Positions 9,791-22,339 are shown, counted from the stretch's first letter. The stretch: 64,000 nt of DNA from Zhihengliuella halotolerans (GCF_004217565.1 NZ_SHLA01000001.1:1302001-1366000), one strand, 5' to 3'. A program made the numbers and translations. The notes: generated by a model from the letters alone, not told the origin.

Positions 9791-11350
9791 CTACACCTCC
9801 GCCGGCACCTCGTAGCGCGGGAAGATCGGCTCCGGTGCGGGAAGCTCTGCGTCGGCTTCGAGTGCCTCGTCGAACGCGGTGAAGACGCGGGCCGCGCCGT
9901 CGGCCTGGCCGAGGGCATCGAGCAGGCGGCTCGCGGCATCCGGCATGACCGGCTGGACCAGGAGCGCCACCCGACGCACAACCTCGAGCGTCACGTAGAG
10001 CACCGTGCGCATGCGCGGCTCGTCCGTCTTGCGCAGGACCCACGGCGCCTGATCGGCGAAGTACGCGTTGGCGTCCCCGAGCACGGTCCAGATCGCCTCG
10101 AGCGCGCGGCTGAACTCCTGGCGCTCGTAGTGGTCGCGCACGGTCGACAGCAGGGCTGCAGCGGCGTCGAGGATCGCCCGGTCCTCGGCGGTGAACTCGC
10201 CGGGCGGGGGGACGCGCGAACCGCAGTTCTTCTTGACCATCGACAGCGATCGCTGCGCCAGGTTGCCCAGATTATTGGATAGGTCGGCGTTCATGCGGCC
10301 GACGATCGCGTCGTGGCTGTAAGAGCCGTCGGCACCGAACGGCACCTCCCGCAGGAAGAAGTAGCGGATCGCATCGAGACCGTACTGGTCGACGAACTCC
10401 GCCGGCGCGATCACGTTGCCCAGCGACTTGGACATCTTCACGCCGTTGTTGTGCAGGAAACCGTGGATCATGACGCGTCCCGGCAGCTCCAGCCCGGCGG
10501 ACATGAGGAACGCCGGCCAGTAAATCGCGTGGAATCGGGAGATGTCCTTGCCGATCACGTGCACGTCCGCCGGCCAGTACTTCTTGAAGCTCGCGGACTG
10601 CACATCCGGGAAGCCGACGCCCGTCAGGTAGTTGGTCAGGGCATCGACCCACACGTACATGACGTGCTTGTCGTTGCCCGGGACCGGGACACCCCAGTCG
10701 AAGGTGGTGCGGGAGATCGACAAGTCCTCGAGGCCGCGCTCGACGAAGCGGATGACCTCGTTGAAGCGCGAGCGCGGCGCGCCGAAGTCCGGAGCATTGC
10801 GGTAGTGCTCGAGGAGCTTGTCCTGAAAAGCGGACAGCCGGAAGAAGTAGGACTCCTCCTCCGTCCACGTCACCGGCGTATCGGTCTCCTTGGAGTACCG
10901 GACGCCATCCTCGCGCAGCTCGGTGTCATCTTCCTGGTAGTACGCCTCGTCGCGCACGGAGTACCAGCCGGCGTACTTGTCCAGGTAGATGTCGCCGTTC
11001 GCCTCCATCCGGCGCCAGATCTCCTGAGCGGCGTCGGTGTGGTCCGGGTCCGTGGTGCGGATGAAGCGGTCGTAGCTGATCCCGAGCTCGTCGTTCATCT
11101 GCTGGAAGGAGTCCGAGTTGCGCTGCGCGAGCTCCCGCGGCGACACGCCCTGTTTCTCGGCGGTCTGCAGCATCTTCTGGCCGTGCTCGTCCGTGCCGGT
11201 CATGAAGAACACGTCGTACCCGTCGAGGCGCTTGAAACGCGCCATCGCGTCCGTGGCGATGACCTCGTAGGCGTGCCCGATGTGCGGCACGCCGTTCGGG
11301 TACGAGATCGCGGTGGTGATGTAGAAGGGGGTCTGCTCGGTAGAAGTCAC
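9791..11350 (-). CDS. metG: Methionyl-tRNA synthetase
   Basis: Charges tRNA-Met. 519 residues, the size of the short mycobacterial type. Class I motifs are HIGH (residues 23-26) and KMSKS (305-309), with [10 protein letters not shown] and the [11 protein letters not shown] block between. The connective peptide (about 125-165) has no CxxC zinc knuckles, and there is no C-terminal EMAP-like extension. The start is GTG 11350. No Shine-Dalgarno sequence is visible; TAGATT (11358-11363) ends 7 nt upstream, so a leaderless mRNA is expected. Single gene, separated from the CWB2 gene upstream by 66 bp. Confidence 0.96.
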   Translation of the reverse strand: MTSTEQTPFYITTAISYPNGVPHIGHAYEVIATDAMARFKRLDGYDVFFMTGTDEHGQKMLQTAEKQGVSPRELAQRNSDSFQQMNDELGISYDRFIRTTDPDHTDAAQEIWRRMEANGDIYLDKYAGWYSVRDEAYYQEDDTELREDGVRYSKETDTPVTWTEEESYFFRLSAFQDKLLEHYRNAPDFGAPRSRFNEVIRFVERGLEDLSISRTTFDWGVPVPGNDKHVMYVWVDALTNYLTGVGFPDVQSASFKKYWPADVHVIGKDISRFHAIYWPAFLMSAGLELPGRVMIHGFLHNNGVKMSKSLGNVIAPAEFVDQYGLDAIRYFFLREVPFGADGSYSHDAIVGRMNADLSNNLGNLAQRSLSMVKKNCGSRVPPPGEFTAEDRAILDAAAALLSTVRDHYERQEFSRALEAIWTVLGDANAYFADQAPWVLRKTDEPRMRTVLYVTLEVVRRVALLVQPVMPDAASRLLDALGQADGAARVFTAFDEALEADAELPAPEPIFPRYEVPAEV

Positions 11351-11416
11351 CTACAGAAATCTACCGTATTCGGGGCCGCGAACCGGTGTCGGCGGCGCCC
11401 GTGACTCCCCGCAAGA

Positions 11417-12442
11417 TCAGCAGGTGGTCAGCGACTCCACACCCGGGCCGAGGACCTTCGCGCCGCCCAACAGGGTGATCCGCTCGAGGTACTCCGCCTC
11501 GTCGATATTCTCCGCGATACCGCGCGGGATACAGGTCGGCTTGGAGAGGAACACGGGAGCGCCCTGCGCCGCCGCCACGGCCGCACCGGCCAGAGCGTCC
11601 GGGAAATCTCGACCGGTCGCGATGAACGCGGTCTCCGCCTCCAGGGCGATCTCGTAGGTCGCGAACTCGTTGGTCTCGTAGCGGTCGTCTCCGTCGTACT
11701 GGTAGACGTCGTAGCCGTCGTCGAGCAGCCCGTAGATGAAACCGTCCGAGACGGCTGCGGGGCCGCCCACCACGACCGTCTCCTCGGTCCCGAGCTGATC
11801 GAGCAGGGCGCGGGTGCGGCTGTCCGGCTTGCGCTTCTCTCCCGGGACGAGGACGACGGGGGCGCCTTCGTATCCCGCGGCGCCCGCGGCGGACAGGGCG
11901 TCCGGGAAGTTGCGACCCGTAGCCACGAACGCCACCGGCGCTTCGCCAAAGACGGAAAGTACCAGCTGGCGGGCCGTTTCATAGCGGTTCTCGCCGCCGA
12001 TGCGCTCCACCTTCCCGGTGGTCGCGGCGCCGACCTGCTGCTCGACGGTATTGCTGAGGGCGCCCTCGCGTCCCACCAGAACCACCTTGTCCGGATCGAG
12101 CCGGGTGATCTCGGCAGCGACCCGGGCGTCGAGCTCTCCGGCACGCGTGAGGAGGACCGGGCCGCCTTCGACCGCCGCGGCCGGTCCGGCCACGAGCGCG
12201 TCGGCGAACTCTTTGGAGGTCGCCAGGTAGACGACGTCGGCCCCGTCGGGGAAATAGGTCTTCGAGATCTCCACTGCGGTGGCCATTCGATCAGCCCCGG
12301 CGACCCGGTCGACCACGAGGTCGTGCCCGGAGGCCTGTGCGCTCGCGCCCACCGGAGTACTTGCAGCGGCGGGCAGCGCAGGAGCGACAGCAACGAGCGA
12401 AGCGGCCGCAACGGCCGCAGACAGACGACGGGACAGACCCAT
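11417..12442 (-). CDS. Secreted protein made of three CWB2 cell-wall-binding repeats
   Basis: 341 residues: signal peptide MGLSRRLSAAVAAASLVAV to about residue 28, then three cell-wall-binding repeat 2 (CWB2) units of about 95 residues. Each has the RxxGxxRYET/RMAT start, the (Y/F)(L/I)ATxxxFPDAL core and the VVLVGGxxAVS end (ADRMATAVEIS, ENRYETARQL, DDRYETNEFA). No catalytic domain is fused, so it may act as a surface layer or anchor protein. CWB2 units bind anionic wall polymers in Clostridioides; that role here is inferred. The start is ATG 12442 with GGGGGA 4-5 nt upstream; a longer in-frame reading has no start support. Two more CWB2 proteins lie beyond serA. Confidence 0.85.
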   Translation of the reverse strand: MGLSRRLSAAVAAASLVAVAPALPAAASTPVGASAQASGHDLVVDRVAGADRMATAVEISKTYFPDGADVVYLATSKEFADALVAGPAAAVEGGPVLLTRAGELDARVAAEITRLDPDKVVLVGREGALSNTVEQQVGAATTGKVERIGGENRYETARQLVLSVFGEAPVAFVATGRNFPDALSAAGAAGYEGAPVVLVPGEKRKPDSRTRALLDQLGTEETVVVGGPAAVSDGFIYGLLDDGYDVYQYDGDDRYETNEFATYEIALEAETAFIATGRDFPDALAGAAVAAAQGAPVFLSKPTCIPRGIAENIDEAEYLERITLLGGAKVLGPGVESLTTC

Positions 12443-12589
12443 GATTTCCCCCAGGAGAAGAGCCGCGGTTCTCTCGAAACGACGCGGCGAAATCGGATGA
12501 TAGGGAAAAGATAGCACCCCAGAGACAACCCTCGGTACAAAGTTCGCGCGCCCCGCCGATCAGCCGGCGCCCCCAGCCTGCGAAACGAC

Positions 12590-12624
12590 CGAGCGCCCAG
12601 CCGCACGTGCCGGCTGGGCGCTCG
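12590..12624 (-). terminator. Terminator of serA
   Basis: A perfect 14-bp stem (12590-12603 with 12611-12624) and 7-nt loop, 26 bp after the serA stop. Confidence 0.75.
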
Positions 12625-12649
12625 ATGAGCTGCTCTATCGCACGACGCT

Positions 12650-14242
12650 TCAGGTCAGGTTGACCTCGCGCGCGAACGTCGCGCCGACGGCGTCGCGGAT
12701 GGCGTCAAGGACGCCTTCGGAGAGCGCGTTGTCGACCGTGAGCACGGCCAGTGCCTCGGCGTCGCTGTCGCTCGGGGCGACCTGCATGCCGACGATGTTC
12801 ACGTCGCGCTCGCCCAGGATGGCACCCAAGGCGCCGACGACGCCCGGGCGGTCCTGGTAGCGCAGCACGACGAGGTGCTCGGCGATCGGGATCTCGATCT
12901 CGTAGCCGTCGATGCCGACGAGCTTCTCGACCTGCTTCGGACCCGTCAGCGTGCCGGAGACCGAGAGCTGCGTTCCGTCGCTCGTGGAGCCGCGCAGGTT
13001 GAGCTGGTTGCGGTACTCCGGGGAGTCGGCAGTGGTGATCAGGCGGGAGGCGACGCCGCGCTGCTCGGCGAGGACCGGCGCGTTCACGTAGGAGACCTGT
13101 TCGGAGACGACGTCGGTGAAGATGCCCTTGAGCGCGGCCAGCTCGAGGGCCTTAACATCCAAGGCGGCGATCTCGCCGGCGACCTCGATGTCAAGACTGA
13201 CGAGCGAGTCGGTGGTCAGCGCGGTGAAGATGCGGCCGAGGTTCTCGATCAGCGGGATACCCGGGCGGACCTTCTCGTCGATCACGCCGCCGGCGACGTT
13301 GACCGCGTCCGGTACAAGTTCGCCGCCGAGGGCCAGGCGCACGGACTTGGCCACGGAGACGCCGGCCTTCTCCTGGGCCTCTTCGGTCGAGGCGCCGAGG
13401 TGCGGGGTGACGACGACGTTCTCGAGCTCGAAGAACGGCAGGTCGGTGCTCGGCTCGGTCGAGAAGACGTCGATGCCTGCGCCGGCGATCTGCCCGTCCT
13501 TCAGCGCGGTGTAGAGGTCGGACTCCTCGACGAGGCCGCCGCGGGCGACGTTGACGACGTAGGCGGTCTCCTTCATCTTGGCGAAGGCCTCGGCGCCGAG
13601 CATGCCGACCGTCTCCGGCGTCTTCGGCATGTGGATCGTGATGAAGTCGCTGGAGGCCAGCAGCTCGTCGAGTTCGACCAGCTGCACGCCCAGCTGCTGG
13701 GCGCGGGCGGCCGTGACGTAGGGGTCGAAAGCGACGATGTTCATGCCGAAGCCCTGCAACCGAGCCGCGACGAGCGCGCCGATGCGGCCGAGACCGATGA
13801 TGCCGGCTGTCTTCTCGTACAGCTCGACACCTGCGTACTTCGAGCGCCTCCACTCGCCGGCCTTGAGCGAGGCACTGGCGGCCGGGATGCGGCGGGCCAG
13901 GGAGACGATGTGGCCGACCGTCAGCTCCGCGGCGGAGATGACGTTTGACGTCGGCGCGTTCACGACCATCACTCCGGCCTGCGTTGCGGCCTTGATGTCG
14001 ACGTTGTCGAGGCCGACGCCGGCGCGGGCGATGACCTTGAGGTTCTTGGCGGCGGCAATGGCCTCCGCGTCGACCTTCGTAGCGGAGCGAACCAGGATTG
14101 CGTCGACGTCAGCGATCGCGGGAAGGAGCTCTGCACGGTCTGCGCCGTTGGCCGTGCGGATCTCGAAATCCGGGCCGAGGGCATCGACGGTCGCGGGCGA
14201 GAGCTCTTCGGCGAGCAAGACGACGGGCTTGGTTTCTGACAC
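12650..14242 (-). CDS. serA: D-3-phosphoglycerate dehydrogenase, long (ACT) form
   Basis: First step of serine synthesis, oxidising 3-phosphoglycerate with NAD+. 530 residues, the length of the type I enzyme. The N-terminal half has the NAD-binding GIIGLGRIGALVAARLQGFG, catalytic Arg in VNVARGGLVEE and His in VVTPHLGAST. An intervening ASB domain and a C-terminal ACT domain (LVVLRYQDRPGVVGALGAIL) follow, the latter a site for serine feedback in relatives. The start is GTG 14242 (MSETKPVVLLAEEL) with AAGG upstream; the much longer open frame upstream is non-coding. Single gene with its own terminator. Confidence 0.95.
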   Translation of the reverse strand: MSETKPVVLLAEELSPATVDALGPDFEIRTANGADRAELLPAIADVDAILVRSATKVDAEAIAAAKNLKVIARAGVGLDNVDIKAATQAGVMVVNAPTSNVISAAELTVGHIVSLARRIPAASASLKAGEWRRSKYAGVELYEKTAGIIGLGRIGALVAARLQGFGMNIVAFDPYVTAARAQQLGVQLVELDELLASSDFITIHMPKTPETVGMLGAEAFAKMKETAYVVNVARGGLVEESDLYTALKDGQIAGAGIDVFSTEPSTDLPFFELENVVVTPHLGASTEEAQEKAGVSVAKSVRLALGGELVPDAVNVAGGVIDEKVRPGIPLIENLGRIFTALTTDSLVSLDIEVAGEIAALDVKALELAALKGIFTDVVSEQVSYVNAPVLAEQRGVASRLITTADSPEYRNQLNLRGSTSDGTQLSVSGTLTGPKQVEKLVGIDGYEIEIPIAEHLVVLRYQDRPGVVGALGAILGERDVNIVGMQVAPSDSDAEALAVLTVDNALSEGVLDAIRDAVGATFAREVNLT

Positions 14243-14554
14243 TTCGGTGGCACCTTCGCTTTGGTTGGATGCAGACAGGACGGCAGAGCGCGTCCGCACC
14301 AAGGTTATCCGGGCGGCAACAACTGAGCCGAACCTGCCCCGCACTATTACACCGGGAGACCTCCGCCGAGCTGCAAAGCCCGTCAAACGGCCGACATCTA
14401 CGGCCGCCTGTGAGGTCCACCACCGACCTATCAGCCAGCGATACTCTAGTCCCCTTTTGATCGGTGGCCTATGCTGGCACCGGTGCCACCCTCTGAACCA
14501 GAGGAAGTACCTCGCGCGCCCGCCGCCCAGCCCTCCACGGGAAGCCCCGAAGCC
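14243..14554. other. Divergent intergenic region, serA / amidase gene
   Basis: 312 bases between the serA start and the chosen start of the amidase gene. TATGCT (14470-14475) lies 7 nt before an in-frame GTG (14483), a leaderless option for the right-hand gene. TACTCT near 14440 is another possible -10. No T-box, riboswitch or further gene was seen. Confidence 0.4.
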
Positions 14555-16600
14555 ATGCCACTGCCCACTCGCCCGCTCGTCGCCGGGGCCACCGCCCTGG
14601 CCCTGATCCTCTCGACCACTGCTGGCGCCGCGCACGCGCTACCGGACGCGGAGGCGGAATCGCCACCCGAGAGTGCATCTGCGCAGGTGCCACAGATCCC
14701 CGAGGGGCCGGACAACCCCGAAGCGACGCTGACAAGACTCACGGGGCAGACATCACAGGACGTGGTGTCGCTTGCGGCTGTCCCGGAAGAGCCCGTCGTC
14801 ATCTCCGTCTCCTGGTCCGGAGACGACCCGCACGCAGAGTACCGGTCGCTCTCCGGCGGCGCCTGGTCCGGATGGGAGCCCCTGCCGGACGATCCTCATG
14901 TTTCCGGCGACGGCGAGACCTTCACCGCGGAGCCGGTCGCCGTCGTCGACGCCGCACGGATCGAGATCCGGCCTACGGCCGATGGCGTCGGCTCCGACGC
15001 CCTCGACGTCGAGGCCCTCTCGTCCCCCGTGACGGACGTCGACCGGGCGATCACGCAGGACGGACCAGCGGAGATGTACTCGAGCACCGCCGACAGCGTG
15101 CTGAACGAGGTGATCCCCCGCGAGTCCTGGGGAGCGGCCCCGCCCGTGTGCGACCTCGGCAACGCGAAGCGCAAGCACGCCACGATCATCCACCACACCG
15201 CGGGCGCCAACTCGTATGCGGCTGCCCAGGTGCCATCCTTGCTGCGCAGTATCCAGCAGTTCCACATGGGGCTGGACCCGACCTGGTGCGACATCGGCTA
15301 CCACATGCTCGTGGACCGCTTCGGCAACATCTACGAGGGCCGCGGCGGCGGCGTCGCACCTGCGCGCATCGCCACGCACGCCGCCGGCTGGAACGGCGAC
15401 ACCTTCGGCATCTCCCTCATGGGAAACTACTCGCAGGCCGCTCCGCAGGCGGACGCGCTCTCCTCCCTCTCCAAACTCGCCGGCTGGCAGGCCGCCTACT
15501 GGGGCTACGACCCCACGGACTTCGTCACGCTGACCGCCGGCGGAGGCGGCCGCTTCGACGCGGGCGAAAAGGTCACGCTTCCGCGCGTCTTGGGGCACCG
15601 CGATGTCGGATACACGGAGTGCCCCGGGCACAACCTGTACAGCAGACTCGGCGACATCCGTCACGGCGCCCGTGAACACATGCGGTACGAGGTCGCCGGC
15701 CACACGATCGGTGCCTCGCGTGTCGCCGGGGACACGCGCTACACGACGGCGATCGCCGCCTCCCAGCGCTCCCACCCATACGGTGCCGACACCGTGTACA
15801 TCGCCACGGGCGGCGACTTCGCCGACGCGCTCGTCGCGGCCCCGGCGGCGGCCCACGCGGACGCCGCCCTGTTGTTGACCAAGCCCGGATACGTGCCCGG
15901 GAACGTGCTGCAGGAGATCAAGCGGCTGAGCCCGCGCCGCGCCGTCATCGTCGGCGGCACAGCCGCGGTTTCCGCGTCCGCCGCGGACCAGATCGGGAAG
16001 GTCGTGCCGTCCGTGGTCCGTCGCGGCGGGGAGACCCGCTACAACACCGCCCGGAACGTCGCCCGGGGAGCTTTCTCCTCGACAGCCCGCGCCTACATCG
16101 CCACGGGCGAGAACTACCCGGACGCGCTCTCGGCCTCGGCCGTCGCCGCGTACCACGACGCCCCCGTGCTCCTGGCCCGGGGCAGCCGCTCGGCGATCAG
16201 CCCTGCCACCGACGCCGCCCTCGAGGATCTGGGTGTGTCCAAGGTCGTGCTCGCCGGCGGCACGGCCGTCATCTCCCCCGGAGTCGAGAGCTCGCTCGCG
16301 GCCTACGCTCCGTGGCGCGTCGCCGGGGCGGACCGCTACGCGACGAGCCGCCTGCTGAACAAGTACCTGCTGCCGAAGTCGACGCAGGTGTTCTTCGCAA
16401 CCGGAGGCGACTTTCCTGACGCCCTCTCGGGAGCCGCCCTCGCGGCGGCCAAAGGCTCCCCGCTCTACCTCGCCCGGCCGCGTTGCGTGCCGTTGCAGAT
16501 GCGTTCGGACATCTTCGAGTCGTCGGTCCGCAGCGCGACCCTCGTCGGCGGCTCAGCCGTGATCTCCTCGGCCGTCGCACGACTCGAGCCCTGCCTCTGA
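14555..16600 (+). CDS. Secreted PGRP-type N-acetylmuramoyl-L-alanine amidase with CWB2 repeats
   Basis: 681 residues. Signal peptide MPLPTRPLVAGATALALILS ending near AHA, a variable region of about 160 residues, then an amidase_2/PGRP domain with zinc-type residues: His pair in ATIIHHTAG, YHMLVDRFGNIYEGRGGG, the second His in LGHRDVGYTECPGH and its Cys. Three CWB2 units complete the protein (GDTRYTTAIAAS, GETRYNTARNVA, ADRYATSRLL). It should cut the bond between muramic acid and the stem peptide outside the cell while held to the wall. ATG 14555 gives a standard signal peptide; GTG 14483 or ATG 14471 would add a Pro/Glu-rich leader. It is convergent with the SpoIID gene, with 3 bp between stops. 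Confidence 0.87.
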   Translation: MPLPTRPLVAGATALALILSTTAGAAHALPDAEAESPPESASAQVPQIPEGPDNPEATLTRLTGQTSQDVVSLAAVPEEPVVISVSWSGDDPHAEYRSLSGGAWSGWEPLPDDPHVSGDGETFTAEPVAVVDAARIEIRPTADGVGSDALDVEALSSPVTDVDRAITQDGPAEMYSSTADSVLNEVIPRESWGAAPPVCDLGNAKRKHATIIHHTAGANSYAAAQVPSLLRSIQQFHMGLDPTWCDIGYHMLVDRFGNIYEGRGGGVAPARIATHAAGWNGDTFGISLMGNYSQAAPQADALSSLSKLAGWQAAYWGYDPTDFVTLTAGGGGRFDAGEKVTLPRVLGHRDVGYTECPGHNLYSRLGDIRHGAREHMRYEVAGHTIGASRVAGDTRYTTAIAASQRSHPYGADTVYIATGGDFADALVAAPAAAHADAALLLTKPGYVPGNVLQEIKRLSPRRAVIVGGTAAVSASAADQIGKVVPSVVRRGGETRYNTARNVARGAFSSTARAYIATGENYPDALSASAVAAYHDAPVLLARGSRSAISPATDAALEDLGVSKVVLAGGTAVISPGVESSLAAYAPWRVAGADRYATSRLLNKYLLPKSTQVFFATGGDFPDALSGAALAAAKGSPLYLARPRCVPLQMRSDIFESSVRSATLVGGSAVISSAVARLEPCL

Positions 16601-16603
16601 TGC

Positions 16604-18802
16604 TCAGCAGGCCTTGAGCCGCGCGACGTCGCCCGTGAGCGCCGCGGTTCCGCCGAGCAGGAACACGCGGTTGGCGCTCTGCGAGTCCATCTTGGTCAGC
16701 GTCGCCTGCGGGATGCACCCGGTCTTGCTCAGGTACAGCGCCGATCCTCGCGTACCGGCGACGGCTGCTCCGGCGAGAGCGTCAGGGAAGGCCCCACCGG
16801 TCGCCAGGTAGATCCACCGGCCCGTGTCGTAACCCGGGGTGCCGTCGCGGTTGAGGCTGCGGTTCGTCGCGTAGCGGTCTGCACCGTACCGACGTACCGG
16901 GTCATAGGGCGCGAGCGAGGACATGATCCCCGAGGAGACGACCACCGGGCCTCCGGCCACAATGGTGTGGTCGACCCCCATGCGGTCGAGCGCCTGCAGC
17001 GTCGACACGCGCACCTTCGACGCCGTCCCGTCGACGAGGAACACCGGCCTCCCCTGGGCCGCGGCGACCGATGAGGCGGAGAGCGCATCCGGGAAGTCGC
17101 GGCCCGTCGCGACGTACGCGCGATTCGCGGATCCGAAAGCCGCTTCGGAGATCGCGACGGCAGTTTCGTAGCGGTCGGCACCTCCGCGCCGGGTGGTCGG
17201 GGCCAGAGCGCGCAGATCCTGCTCAACCTTGGTCGAAACCGCGTCCACGCCGCCCACCACGACGATCCGCCGCGGTCCGAGCCGGTCGATCTCGCTTCGG
17301 ACCACTCCGGGCACGTAGGTCTTCTTCGTCAACAGCAGCGGGCCGCCGTCGCGCGTTGCCGCCGGTGCCGCGACAAGCGCGTCCGCGTAAGCGGATCCCG
17401 TGGCGACGTACACCGTGTCCGCGCCAGAGGGGAAGGAATGCTTCGAGGCTTCGACGGCGGTCCGGTACCGGTCGTCGCCGGAGAGCCGGTCAACGCCGTA
17501 CCACTTGGCCACGGCCGTCGCTTCGAAGACCCACGCGCTCTTGATGCCGAGCGCGCTGCGCAGCTGCGTTCCGCTCATCGAGCGCTTGACGCCGTCGACC
17601 GAGGTCGCCGTCGCCGTCGAGACGGCCTTGTCGGCTCCCCAGGACAGAGCGACCGTTTTCACGTTCTTCAGCCCGAAGGCCTTCGACATCGCCGATTGCG
17701 AAACCCTCTCGGTCCACGAGCTGTTCGGGTTCCCAACGTAGGAGCGTTGCGACCACGGGTCCGAGCGCGACTTCAAGTAGGGCACCGAATTGGCCCAGAC
17801 CGACGACGCGTCTCTAGTCATCCCTCCGGACGATGAGAAGTAGAGGGCGTCGATGAGCCCGCCGCCGTAATGGATAACGCGGGCCGATACGGGCACTCCG
17901 CCCGAGCGCGTGTGGGTCGCGTCGACGGCGGCCTTCCACTTCGCCCCGTACTCCCCGCCGGGCCCTTCGCTCTCCTTCTTCCATCCGGAGAACTTCTGCG
18001 ACTTCACCTCGTCGTAGACATGGCAGGCGCACTCCGGCTTGATCGAAGCCATGTTGCGCATGGCGTAGGTCCGCCCGGCGATCACCTGCGACTGCAGCGT
18101 CGCCGCCGGCCACAGCGACGGCATCTCGGCAAGCCCGTACAGGTACTCGTCGTTCACGCGCAGCACGTTGACGACGTTCGCCTTGCTCTCCAGCGGCGTC
18201 ACGCGCAGCCGCCCGTGCCGGTAGATGCCGGTGCCACCGGCGTCGGCTCCGGAGACGGACACGGTCGTGTTTGCCGTGCCGCTGGTCCAATACCTGGTGT
18301 TCTGCCACTGGATGTTGACGTCTTTGCCGCGCAGGCTCACGCCGCCGCTGACGACGACGTCGCCCCCTGTGTACTCGAGCCGGATCGCGTTGCTCGTCTC
18401 CCGCTTGGCTCCCCCGTCGACCGAGACGCGCAGCCGACCGTTGTTGGGCGTGACCGTCGTCGAACGCACGTGGTGCAGCTGCACGCGCAAGCTGTTGGAC
18501 GCGTAGCGGTCGGTGTTCACGACCGTTGCGGGCGCGTAATAGTGCTCGAGGATCTGTTTGGCCGTTCGGCCGTCCAAGCCCTGGCCCCTGGCCCCGTACT
18601 GGCTCATGCCGACGCCGTGTCCCCAGCCCGCCCCCTTCAGGACGAATTCGGAGGGAGTCGAGTAGGCGGCTTGAGCTTCGCCGGCCGGGGCGATCACCGC
18701 GGCCAACGCCAGGGCCAGCGCCGAGACGCCGGCGATCAGCGGTCCGACTGTTCGGGCGGACCGCCTCGAACGTCGATTCCCCAACTCCGCACGGCGGTTC
18801 AT
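16604..18802 (-). CDS. Secreted SpoIID/LytB-domain protein with CWB2 repeats
   Basis: 732 residues. The signal peptide ends near GEAQA (about residue 45). The block [22 protein letters not shown], typical of SpoIID proteins, comes at the N-terminus instead of the usual late position. A beta-rich region follows, then the SpoIID core [29 protein letters not shown] with the conserved Glu, and YYSSS-type strands ([10 protein letters not shown]). Three CWB2 units form the C-terminal half ([33 protein letters not shown]). SpoIID is a lytic transglycosylase acting on denuded glycan, so this is probably a wall hydrolase made to work beside the amidase gene. ATG 18802 has TAGAAT ending 6 nt upstream and no Shine-Dalgarno sequence. 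Confidence 0.85.
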   Translation of the reverse strand: MNRRAELGNRRSRRSARTVGPLIAGVSALALALAAVIAPAGEAQAAYSTPSEFVLKGAGWGHGVGMSQYGARGQGLDGRTAKQILEHYYAPATVVNTDRYASNSLRVQLHHVRSTTVTPNNGRLRVSVDGGAKRETSNAIRLEYTGGDVVVSGGVSLRGKDVNIQWQNTRYWTSGTANTTVSVSGADAGGTGIYRHGRLRVTPLESKANVVNVLRVNDEYLYGLAEMPSLWPAATLQSQVIAGRTYAMRNMASIKPECACHVYDEVKSQKFSGWKKESEGPGGEYGAKWKAAVDATHTRSGGVPVSARVIHYGGGLIDALYFSSSGGMTRDASSVWANSVPYLKSRSDPWSQRSYVGNPNSSWTERVSQSAMSKAFGLKNVKTVALSWGADKAVSTATATSVDGVKRSMSGTQLRSALGIKSAWVFEATAVAKWYGVDRLSGDDRYRTAVEASKHSFPSGADTVYVATGSAYADALVAAPAATRDGGPLLLTKKTYVPGVVRSEIDRLGPRRIVVVGGVDAVSTKVEQDLRALAPTTRRGGADRYETAVAISEAAFGSANRAYVATGRDFPDALSASSVAAAQGRPVFLVDGTASKVRVSTLQALDRMGVDHTIVAGGPVVVSSGIMSSLAPYDPVRRYGADRYATNRSLNRDGTPGYDTGRWIYLATGGAFPDALAGAAVAGTRGSALYLSKTGCIPQATLTKMDSQSANRVFLLGGTAALTGDVARLKAC

Positions 18803-18833
18803 ACGTCAATTCTAGAGCCGGCCGGAGACGCAA

Positions 18834-18866
18834 AACAGCCCGGTTTCATAACGAAACCGGGCTGTT
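18834..18866 (-). terminator. Intrinsic terminator of ilvBNC
   Basis: A perfect 14-bp stem (arms 18834-18847 and 18853-18866), 5-nt loop, then a short T run on the minus strand, 12 bp after the ilvC stop. Confidence 0.88.
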
Positions 18867-18877
18867 CAGACGAAGCT

Positions 18878-20456
<1,579 letters not shown>

Positions 20457-20458
20457 GT

Positions 20459-22339
20459 CTAGTCCTCCTGCTCCCAGTCGGGAGTCATGTTGCGCGCGAT
20501 CTGGATCGCGTCGTTGCTGACGCCGGCCGGCACCATCGGCCAGACCATGGAGTCCCGGCTGACGACGAAGTCGACGACGACGGGGCGGTCGTTGATCTCA
20601 AGTGCCTGCTGGATCGTCGCGTCGATGTCCTCCGCGCTCTCGCAGCGCAGCCCGACGGCGCCGTACGCCTCGGCGAGCTTCACGAAGTCCGGCACCCGAA
20701 CGGTGCCGTGGCCCGTGTTCAGATCGGTGTTGGAGTAGCGGCCCTCGTAGAAGAGGGTCTGCCACTGCCGGACCATGCCGAGGGAGGAGTTGTTGATGAT
20801 GGCGACCTTGATCGGGATCTTGTTGATCACGCAGGTGGCCAGCTCCTGGTTGGTCATCTGGAAACAGCCGTCGCCGTCGATGGCCCAGACCACCCGGTCG
20901 GGATTGCCGACCTTGGCGCCCATGGCCGCCGGAACGGAGTAGCCCATCGTGCCGAGCCCGCCGGAGTTCAGCCACTGGTGCGGCCGCTCGTATTTGACGA
21001 ACTGCGCCGCCCACATCTGGTGCTGACCGACGCCGGCGACGTACACGCCCTCCGGCCCGGTCATCTCGCCGATGCGCTGGATGACCTGCTGGGGTGCAGC
21101 GAGGCCGTCGTGCGGCTCAGTGAAGCCCATCGGATAGGTGTCGCGCAGCCGGTTCAGGGTCGCCCACCACGAGGTCATGTCCGGCTTCCCGGACTCGCCG
21201 AGCTGGGCCCGGTAGGTCTCGAGCAGCTCGGGGATGATCTCCTTGAGATCGCCCACGATCGGCACGTCGGCCGCTCGGTTCTTGGAGATCTCCGCCGGGT
21301 CGATGTCCGCGTGGATGACCTTGGCGTTCGGGGCGAACGTCGAGAGCACGCCGGTGACGCGGTCGTCGAAGCGCGCGCCGAGCGTGATCAGCAGGTCGGA
21401 CTGCTGCAGGGCGGTCACCGCCGAGACGGAACCGTGCATGCCCGGCATGCCCACGTGCTGTTCGTGCGAGTCCGGGAAGGCGCCCCGCGCCATGAGCGTC
21501 GTCGCGACGGGCGCGCCGACGTACTCGGCCAGTTCGATGAGTTCGTGCGAGGCGTGCGCCTTGATGACGCCGCCGCCCACGTAGAACACCGGGCGCTTGG
21601 CTGCCGCGATGAGCTTGGCGGCCTCGCGCAGCTGCTTCGCGTGGCCGCGAGTCACGATCCGGTAGCCGGGCAGGTCGATGCGCGGCGGCCACGAGAACGT
21701 CGTCGCCCCCTGCTGCGCGTCCTTGGTGATGTCCACGAGCACGGGCCCGGGACGGCCCGAGCCGGCGAGGTAGAACGCCTCGGCCAGCACGCGCGGGATG
21801 TCATCCGGGTTGGCGACCAGGAAGGAGTGCTTGGTGATCGGCATGGTGATGCCGACGATGTCCGCCTCCTGGAACGCGTCCGAACCGATCACGGCACTGT
21901 TGACCTGACCGGTGATCGCGACCATCGGCACCGAGTCCATGTGGGCGTCGGCGATGGCGGTGACGAGGTTGGTGGCGCCGGGTCCGGACGTCGCGATGCA
22001 GACGCCCACCTCCCCGGTCACCATGGCGTAGCCCTGGGCGGCGTGGCCGGCGCCCTGCTCATGACGGACGAGTACGTGGTTGAGCACGCTCGAATCCATC
22101 AGTGGGTCGTAGGTGGGGAGGATGGCCCCGCCCGGCAACCCGAAGACGTCTTTGACGCCCAGTTCTTCCAGTGAGCGGACGATGGCTTGTGAGCCAGTCA
22201 TCTCCGTGGGGGCTACTTTGTTGTTCGGACCCTGCACGGGTCCGTTGCCCTCCACCGCGGAAGAGACAGGAGCAGCATCCTTGGCGCGACTTGCAGCCTT
22301 GGCCACCAGCGCTGGGCTGATGTCGGTTCCGTTAGTCAT
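20459..22339 (-). CDS. ilvB: Acetolactate synthase large (catalytic) subunit
   Basis: Thiamine-diphosphate enzyme that makes acetolactate from pyruvate (Val/Leu) or acetohydroxybutyrate (Ile). 626 residues. The catalytic Glu lies in [17 protein letters not shown], the FAD/centre region is [17 protein letters not shown], and the ThDP-binding motif is [33 protein letters not shown]. The N-terminal 45 residues are a poorly conserved Ala/Ser/Asn-rich extension. The start ATG 22339 has GAAGGAAGAA just upstream. Expression is set by the leader peptide and attenuator directly upstream. Confidence 0.97.
   Translation of the reverse strand: MTNGTDISPALVAKAASRAKDAAPVSSAVEGNGPVQGPNNKVAPTEMTGSQAIVRSLEELGVKDVFGLPGGAILPTYDPLMDSSVLNHVLVRHEQGAGHAAQGYAMVTGEVGVCIATSGPGATNLVTAIADAHMDSVPMVAITGQVNSAVIGSDAFQEADIVGITMPITKHSFLVANPDDIPRVLAEAFYLAGSGRPGPVLVDITKDAQQGATTFSWPPRIDLPGYRIVTRGHAKQLREAAKLIAAAKRPVFYVGGGVIKAHASHELIELAEYVGAPVATTLMARGAFPDSHEQHVGMPGMHGSVSAVTALQQSDLLITLGARFDDRVTGVLSTFAPNAKVIHADIDPAEISKNRAADVPIVGDLKEIIPELLETYRAQLGESGKPDMTSWWATLNRLRDTYPMGFTEPHDGLAAPQQVIQRIGEMTGPEGVYVAGVGQHQMWAAQFVKYERPHQWLNSGGLGTMGYSVPAAMGAKVGNPDRVVWAIDGDGCFQMTNQELATCVINKIPIKVAIINNSSLGMVRQWQTLFYEGRYSNTDLNTGHGTVRVPDFVKLAEAYGAVGLRCESAEDIDATIQQALEINDRPVVVDFVVSRDSMVWPMVPAGVSNDAIQIARNMTPDWEQED

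Noticed and set aside
12443-12606. Longer N-terminus of the CWB2-only protein
   Set aside because: No ribosome site; the signal peptide starts at ATG 12442 behind GGGGGA.
14243-14480. T-box or riboswitch before serA or the amidase gene
   Set aside because: No T-box consensus, no specifier stem and no terminator-antiterminator pair could be drawn.
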